Assembly: GCA_013360825.1 (NCBI GenBank)
Contig: JABWAY010000162.1
Span: forward strand, 1 to 8,973
Direction of reading: 5' to 3'
Origin: Candidatus Brocadiia bacterium
Lineage (GTDB): Bacteria; Planctomycetota; MHYJ01; WSZJ01
DNA length: 8,973 nucleotides
Below are positions 4,845 to 8,973 of the stretch, piece by piece (within the stretch, counting starts at the first letter, position 1; the number at the start of each line of letters is the position of its first letter). The position numbers and the translations under genes are program-made. The notes under the pieces were generated by a model that was not told the origin of the DNA, ran no database searches, and saw nothing but the letters and a program-made list of their open reading frames with translations.

Positions 4845-7492
4845 CCGATCGAGAACTGTCGGGCGCGTGGACGGCGGCGGTGGGGGAAGGCAGGCTGGCG
4901 CGCGAGTCCCGGCTGCTGAAGGTCGAGGGCGGCGTGCTCAGGATCGAGGTGGACTCCGCCTCGGCGCTCCAGAAGCTGGAGAAGGCGGCCCCCGAACTGC
5001 TCGCGAAACTCACGGCCGCCGGCGCGACCTTCCAGGAACTGCGCTTCTCCATGAAGGAGTTCGAGGTCGTCGCGCAGAACACGCAGGCGGACGACTACAC
5101 GGCGTCGTCGATCACGAGCCTGGAGGGGCTGGAGGCGGTGCGGCAGCGCCCCGGGATGTACGTCGGCGACACGGGGCACAAGGGACTGCACCACCTGGTG
5201 TTCGAGTGCGTGGACAACTCGATCGACGAGGCGCAGGCGGGGTTCTGCCGCAACGTGCAGGTGCGGATCAACACGGACGGATCGCTGACGGTGATCGACG
5301 ACGGGCGCGGGATTCCGACGGAGATGCATCCGAAGTTCAAGCTGCCGGCGGTGGAACTGGTCTTCACGAAGCTGCACACGGGCGGGAAGTTCGACAAGAA
5401 TTCGTACAAGGTGTCGGCCGGGCTGCACGGGGTGGGAGTGAAGGCGGTCTCGGCGCTGTCGGAGTGGCTGGAGGTCGAGATCTGGAGGGGCGGGCACGAG
5501 CATTTCCAGCGGTATGAGCGCGGCGTGACGGTGACAGGGGTCGAGGAGCGCGGGCTCACGCAGAGGCGCGGGACGAAGATCACGTTCAAGCCCGACCCGC
5601 TGATTTTCACGGAGACGACGACGTTCTCCCGGGATCTCCTGGCGAAACGGCTGCGGGAGCTCGCGTTCCTGAACAAGGGAATCGCGATCACGATCGCGGA
5701 CGAGCGGACGGACGAGTCCGAGACGTTCAAGTTCGAGGGGGGGATCCGGGCGTTCGTGCAGCACCTGAACGAGGCGAAGAAGCCGATCCACGGCGACGTG
5801 ATCTACTTCGAGAAGGCGGAGTCCTCCGGGATGTCGGTCGAGGTCGCGCTTCAGTACAACGAGGGCTACAACGAAGCGGTGTTCGCGTTCGCGAATTCGA
5901 TCAACACGCACGACGGCGGGACGCACCTGACGGGGTTCCGGAATGCGCTGACGCGGACGATGAACGCGTATGCGCGGGCGCACGAGTTCGTGAAGGCGGA
6001 CGCGGGGTTGCCGACGGGGGACGACTATCGCGAGGGGCTGGTCGCGATCATCAACGTGAAGGTGCCGAATCCGCAGTTCGAGTCGCAGACGAAGGTGAAG
6101 CTGACGAACACGGAGGTGGAGAGTTTCGCGACGACGGTCACGAACGACGCGCTGGGGACGTACCTGGAGGAGCACCCGCAGCAGGCGCGGCAGATCATCG
6201 AGAAGGCGCTGGTGGCGTCGAAAGCGCGGGAGGAGGCGCGGAAAGCGCGGGACCGGGCGCGGCTGGGGGCGCTGTCGGGGACGAAGCCCGGGAAGCTGGC
6301 GGACTGCCAGGAGCGGGACATGACGAAGTGCGAGATATATCTGGTCGAGGGAGACAGCGCCGGCGGGAGTGCGAAGCAGGGGCGGGACCGGAGGACGCAG
6401 GCGGTGCTGCCGCTGAAGGGGAAGATCATCAACGTCGAGAAGGCGCGGATCGACAAGATGCTGGAGCACGAGGAGATCCAGGCGCTGATGGGGGCGATCG
6501 GGACGGGGATTAAGGACGAGTTCGCCTACGACAAGCTGAAGTACGGGAAGATCATCATCATGTGCGACGCGGACGTGGACGGTTCGCACATCCGGACGCT
6601 GCTGCTGACGTTTTTCTTCCGGCAGATGAAGGACCTGATCGAGAAGGGGCACGTCTACATCGCGTGTCCGCCGCTGTTCCGGGTCGCGCGGAAATCGAAG
6701 GTCGAGTACGTGAGGAGCGAGAAGGAGATGGACCAGACGCTGCTGATGCTCGGGGTCGAGGGGACGACGTTCCGGCGGTCGAGCGACGGGAAGCAGTGGG
6801 TGGGAGGGGATCTCAAGGATCTGTGCGCGCATCTCATCCGGCTGGAGGAGCTGGCGCGGGGGCTGGCGCGGCGTGCGATCGACTTCGAGACGTACCTGAC
6901 GATGCGCGCGCCGGACGGCCGCCTGCCGATCTACCGGGTCACCTACAAGGGCGGGGAGGAGTTCCTGCACAGCGAGGAGGACCTGAACGCCTGGATCCGC
7001 GAACGGGAGCGGGAGATCGGGCGGGAGCTGGCCGTGTACGACCGGGAGCTGGGCGAGCAGCCGCCGGACACGGAGGCGTACGAGCCTCGGGAGATCCACG
7101 AGTCGAAGGAGATCGAGACGGCGCTGCAGGCGGTGAAGTTCGCGGGGTTCTCGATCGAGGACTACCTCGGGGTTCCCGGGGCGGACCGGTTCTTCCTCGG
7201 CGCCGACAACGAGTCGACGCCGGTCGGGTCGCTGCGGGAGCTGGTGAAGGCTCTCCGCAAGCTCGGGGGGAAGGGGCTCGACGTGCAGCGGTACAAGGGT
7301 CTGGGGGAGATGAATCCCGACCAGCTGTGGGAGACCACGATGGACCCGAAGACGCGGACGCTGCTCAAGGTCCGGCTGGAGGACGAGGTCAAGGCGGACG
7401 AGATGTTCACGATCCTGATGGGCGAGGAGGTCGAGCCGCGCCGGGCGTTCATCGAGAAGCATGCGCTCGAGGTCAAGGTCCTGGACGTCTAG
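4841..7492 (+). CDS. gyrB: DNA gyrase subunit B with N-terminal DUF721-like domain fusion
   Basis: An 883-residue protein read from GTG 4841. Residues ~5-72 form a second DUF721-like domain (AWTAAVGEGRLA, GVLRIEVDS, ALQKL, ELRFSM), paralogous to the preceding gene but lacking its N-terminal helix. From ~84 it is a complete gyrase B, the ATPase subunit that with GyrA introduces negative supercoils. The GHKL ATPase shows Asn126 in VDNSIDEA, DDGRGIP (153-159) and GLHGVGV (194-200). The transducer includes the QTKVKLTN segment (416-423). Toprim shows EGDSAGG (Glu503, Asp505) and DADVDG (576-581). A long insertion follows Toprim (about 615-810), as in E. coli-type GyrB, then the GyrB-diagnostic QRYKGLGEMNPDQLWETTMD. 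The Asn-Pro-Asp-Gln-Leu-Trp form separates it from ParE. Without the extension (ATG 5051) the protein would have 813 residues, close to E. coli GyrB. It starts inside the end of the DUF721 gene and ends 3 nt before moaB. Confidence 0.96.
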   Translation: MTDRELSGAWTAAVGEGRLARESRLLKVEGGVLRIEVDSASALQKLEKAAPELLAKLTAAGATFQELRFSMKEFEVVAQNTQADDYTASSITSLEGLEAVRQRPGMYVGDTGHKGLHHLVFECVDNSIDEAQAGFCRNVQVRINTDGSLTVIDDGRGIPTEMHPKFKLPAVELVFTKLHTGGKFDKNSYKVSAGLHGVGVKAVSALSEWLEVEIWRGGHEHFQRYERGVTVTGVEERGLTQRRGTKITFKPDPLIFTETTTFSRDLLAKRLRELAFLNKGIAITIADERTDESETFKFEGGIRAFVQHLNEAKKPIHGDVIYFEKAESSGMSVEVALQYNEGYNEAVFAFANSINTHDGGTHLTGFRNALTRTMNAYARAHEFVKADAGLPTGDDYREGLVAIINVKVPNPQFESQTKVKLTNTEVESFATTVTNDALGTYLEEHPQQARQIIEKALVASKAREEARKARDRARLGALSGTKPGKLADCQERDMTKCEIYLVEGDSAGGSAKQGRDRRTQAVLPLKGKIINVEKARIDKMLEHEEIQALMGAIGTGIKDEFAYDKLKYGKIIIMCDADVDGSHIRTLLLTFFFRQMKDLIEKGHVYIACPPLFRVARKSKVEYVRSEKEMDQTLLMLGVEGTTFRRSSDGKQWVGGDLKDLCAHLIRLEELARGLARRAIDFETYLTMRAPDGRLPIYRVTYKGGEEFLHSEEDLNAWIREREREIGRELAVYDRELGEQPPDTEAYEPREIHESKEIETALQAVKFAGFSIEDYLGVPGADRFFLGADNESTPVGSLRELVKALRKLGGKGLDVQRYKGLGEMNPDQLWETTMDPKTRTLLKVRLEDEVKADEMFTILMGEEVEPRRAFIEKHALEVKVLDV

Positions 7493-7495
7493 GCG

Positions 7496-8005
7496 ATGGG
7501 AGTGCGCGACCATCGCAAGGCCTCCGCGGGCGGGCAGGCGACGTTCGCGGTGATCACATCCTCCGACAGCCGGACGGAGCGGACGGACGAGTCAGGGCGT
7601 GTGGCGACCGCGCTGCTGGAAGGGGCGGGGCACCGTTCTCTCGGCCGCCTTCTCGTTCCGAACAGCGAGGGGAAACTGCGCGCGGCGATCCGGGGAGGCT
7701 GGCGCCGCGGCGCGGACCTCGTGGTCGTCACCGGAGGGACCGGGGCCGGGCCCCGCGACGTCTCGGTCCAGGCCGCCCGGGCCTGCGCCGACCGGGAGAT
7801 GGAGGGGTTCGGCGAACTCTTCCGCCTCCTCTCCTGGCGCGAGATCGGCTCGGCGGCGATGCTCTCCCGCGCATTCCTGGGCCTCCGCTCCGGGCGGGCG
7901 GTCTGCGTGACCCCCGGGTCCCCGAAGGCGGTTTCGCTCGCGCTCCGGCGGCTGATCGTCCCGGAACTGCTCCATCTCCTGGCGCAGGCCCGCGGCCCCC
8001 GCTGA
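7496..8005 (+). CDS. moaB: MoaB/MogA-family molybdopterin adenylyltransferase-like protein
   Basis: A 169-residue member of the MoCF/MoaB-MogA fold, whose characterised members (such as MogA) adenylylate molybdopterin before metal insertion in molybdenum- or tungsten-cofactor synthesis. The N-terminal strand FAVITSSDSRT (17-27) is followed by DLVVVTGGTGAGPRDV (74-89) with the glycine-rich loop and Asp88, then GFGELFRLLSWREIG (104-118), and PGSPKAV (140-146), all characteristic of the family. Length fits a stand-alone MoaB. It starts 3 nt after the gyrB stop with only a weak AGG close to the ATG, so it probably depends on gyrB translation. No other molybdenum-cofactor gene is in the window, so the pathway role rests on the family. 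MoaB and MogA cannot be separated with certainty from sequence alone. It uses more C-ending codons than the body of gyrB. Confidence 0.85.
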   Translation: MGVRDHRKASAGGQATFAVITSSDSRTERTDESGRVATALLEGAGHRSLGRLLVPNSEGKLRAAIRGGWRRGADLVVVTGGTGAGPRDVSVQAARACADREMEGFGELFRLLSWREIGSAAMLSRAFLGLRSGRAVCVTPGSPKAVSLALRRLIVPELLHLLAQARGPR

Positions 8006-8022
8006 CCCCTCGCGATTCCGCC

Positions 8023-8052
8023 TTGATCCACGCTTCCCTTCCACCCTAGAAT
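8023..8052 (+). promoter_or_regulatory. Predicted sigma-70-type promoter of the kinase gene
   Basis: TTGATC (8023-8028, 4 of 6) and TAGAAT (8047-8052, 5 of 6) are 18 nt apart. Transcription would start near 8059, giving a leader of about 37 nt with a strong ribosome site. The elements match the dnaA promoter in spacing and in the TTGA and TAGA cores, and indicate that the kinase gene is transcribed separately from the gyrB-moaB unit. Confidence 0.6.
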
Positions 8053-8082
8053 CGGGGTTCACGACTCCGTCCCGGGGGGGAC

Positions 8083-8090
8083 AGAGGAGG
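8083..8090 (+). promoter_or_regulatory. Strong ribosome binding site of the kinase gene
   Basis: AGAGGAGG lies 5 nt upstream of the ATG at 8096, the best Shine-Dalgarno match in the window, and fixes the kinase start. Confidence 0.75.
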
Positions 8091-8095
8091 CAGAC

Positions 8096-8973
8096 ATGTC
8101 AGACCAGAGTCTTCGCCCCGGCCTGCGCCTGTCCGAGTACATCCTGGTCGAGCGCATCGGCAGCGGCGGATTCGGGGAAGTCTGGGTCGCGAGGCACGCG
8201 GAGATCGAGGGCCGCCGGGTTGCGATCAAGGTTCCGACCGAGCGGGGGTTTACGCGCGAGCTGCGCGCGGAGGCGTTCCTGCAGAGTGCGCTGGTGCACC
8301 CGAACATCGTGCGGACGCTCGGGCTGAACACGCAGCACGACCCCCCGTTCTTCGTGATGGAGTATGTCGAGGGGATTTCGCTCCGGGATCTGCTGCGCAA
8401 GAAGAAGCGGCTGCTGCCGGCGCAGGCGGCGCGGGTGGTGTCGCAGACGCTGGAGGCGCTGCAGTTCGCGCACGACCGGGGTGTCGTGCACCGGGACGTG
8501 AAGCCCGGGAACATCATCTGCGGAACGGACGGGCGGGTGCGGGTGACGGACTTCGGGCTGTCGCACGTTTCGGATCTTTCGGCGTCCACAATGAGGCACA
8601 GCGGGCGGGGGCCGGCGCCGCGGCTGCTGCCGGGGACGGCGCTGTACATGGCGCCGGAGCAGCGGCGCGGTCAGGCGGTGGACGGGCGTGCCGATGTGTA
8701 TGCGGCGGGGGTGGTGCTGTTCGAGACGCTGACCGGGGAGCTGCCGAGCGGGTGCGACCTGCCCGGCGAGCTCAATCCGCGGGTGCCGCCGGAGCTGGAT
8801 GCGATCGTGAAGCGGGCGCTGAAGTCGGAGGCGGGGCTTCGGTATGCGAAGGCCGGGGCGATGCGGGAGGATCTGGAGCGGTTCCTGCGTGGGGAGGAGC
8901 CGCTGGCGAAGCCGGCGGGGACGTTCGCGGCGCGGGGTTCGCAGCGCTGGCTGGCGGTGAGCGCGGCCGCGAC
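8096..8973 (+). CDS. Hanks-type Ser/Thr protein kinase (3' end outside window)
   Basis: The frame runs open from ATG 8096 to the window end, giving 292 complete codons. The kinase core is essentially complete: glycine-rich loop IGSGGFGEVW (21-30), Lys45 in VAIKVP, hinge MEYVEG (88-93), catalytic loop HRDVKPGN (132-139, an RD kinase with Asp134 and Asn139), DFG (152-154), a Ser/Thr- and Pro-containing activation loop, APE (186-188), and the αF-region Asp of ADVYAAGVVLFE. The core ends near residue 265. The last visible residues (RWLAVSAAA) are becoming hydrophobic and could begin a transmembrane helix, after which such kinases often carry a sensor or repeat domain. It would phosphorylate Ser/Thr of unknown targets. 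Its own promoter and strong ribosome site indicate an independent unit. Such kinases are abundant in planctomycetes and myxobacteria. A role in replication cannot be inferred from proximity alone. Confidence 0.94.
   Translation, partial: MSDQSLRPGLRLSEYILVERIGSGGFGEVWVARHAEIEGRRVAIKVPTERGFTRELRAEAFLQSALVHPNIVRTLGLNTQHDPPFFVMEYVEGISLRDLLRKKKRLLPAQAARVVSQTLEALQFAHDRGVVHRDVKPGNIICGTDGRVRVTDFGLSHVSDLSASTMRHSGRGPAPRLLPGTALYMAPEQRRGQAVDGRADVYAAGVVLFETLTGELPSGCDLPGELNPRVPPELDAIVKRALKSEAGLRYAKAGAMREDLERFLRGEEPLAKPAGTFAARGSQRWLAVSAAA

Noticed and set aside
4505..7513. 1002-codon open frame on the minus strand opposite gyrB
   Set aside because: It is a shadow of gyrB: high G/C at third positions removes stops from the antisense frame. 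Its translation is rich in Arg, Leu, His and Pro with no recognisable domain, whereas the + strand encodes a complete gyrase B.
6562..8049. 495-codon + frame overlapping the gyrB end and moaB
   Set aside because: Gly/Arg/Ala-rich frame that overlaps two well-supported genes in another frame; low-complexity composition typical of a GC-rich shadow.
1..8973. tRNA, rRNA, CRISPR array or insertion sequence
   Set aside because: No cloverleaf-like sequence, regular repeat-spacer pattern, transposase motif or rRNA-like stretch was seen on either strand.

Overview
The window is a high-GC bacterial chromosome segment with every supported gene on the + strand. It carries the replication-initiation neighbourhood: dnaA, dnaN, a DUF721/DciA-family gene and gyrB. 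The dnaN-to-moaB genes are nearly contiguous (junctions of +2 nt, a GTGA overlap and +3 nt). The lineage cannot be fixed from sequence alone. High GC, a Hanks-type Ser/Thr kinase of the kind abundant in planctomycetes, a GyrB with the long insertion after the Toprim domain, and a dnaA-dnaN-DUF721-gyrB order without recF fit a planctomycete or other uncultured, deeply branching bacterium. This is an inference, held with moderate to low confidence.

Layout: (1) 2-247, the C-terminal end of a protein with a proline/alanine-rich linker and one transmembrane helix, overlapping by ATGA the next gene. (2) 244-1386, a NifS/IscS-family cysteine desulfurase. (3) 1387-1612, a regulatory gap with two degenerate DnaA-box-like 9-mers, an A-rich tract and a good sigma-70-like promoter. 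(4) 1613-3019, dnaA. (5) 3020-3294, a gap with a long hairpin and a 12-bp palindrome. (6) 3295-4521, dnaN, with a Lys/Ala/Glu-rich insertion in its last domain. (7) 4524-4844, a DUF721/DciA protein. (8) 4841-7492, gyrB, whose first ~70 codons are a second DUF721-like domain fused in frame to an otherwise complete GyrB. (9) 7496-8005, a MoaB/MogA-family protein. (10) 8096 to the window end, a Ser/Thr kinase with its own promoter and a strong ribosome binding site, cut off by the window edge.

The genes work together as a replication module: DnaA opens the origin, DciA-family proteins act in loading the replicative helicase, DnaN is the sliding clamp, and GyrB with GyrA (not in the window) relieves positive supercoils. 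The most unusual element is the tandem DUF721 pair whose second copy is fused to GyrB, which would physically tie a helicase-loader-like domain to gyrase. No RNA genes, CRISPR arrays or insertion sequences were recognised.
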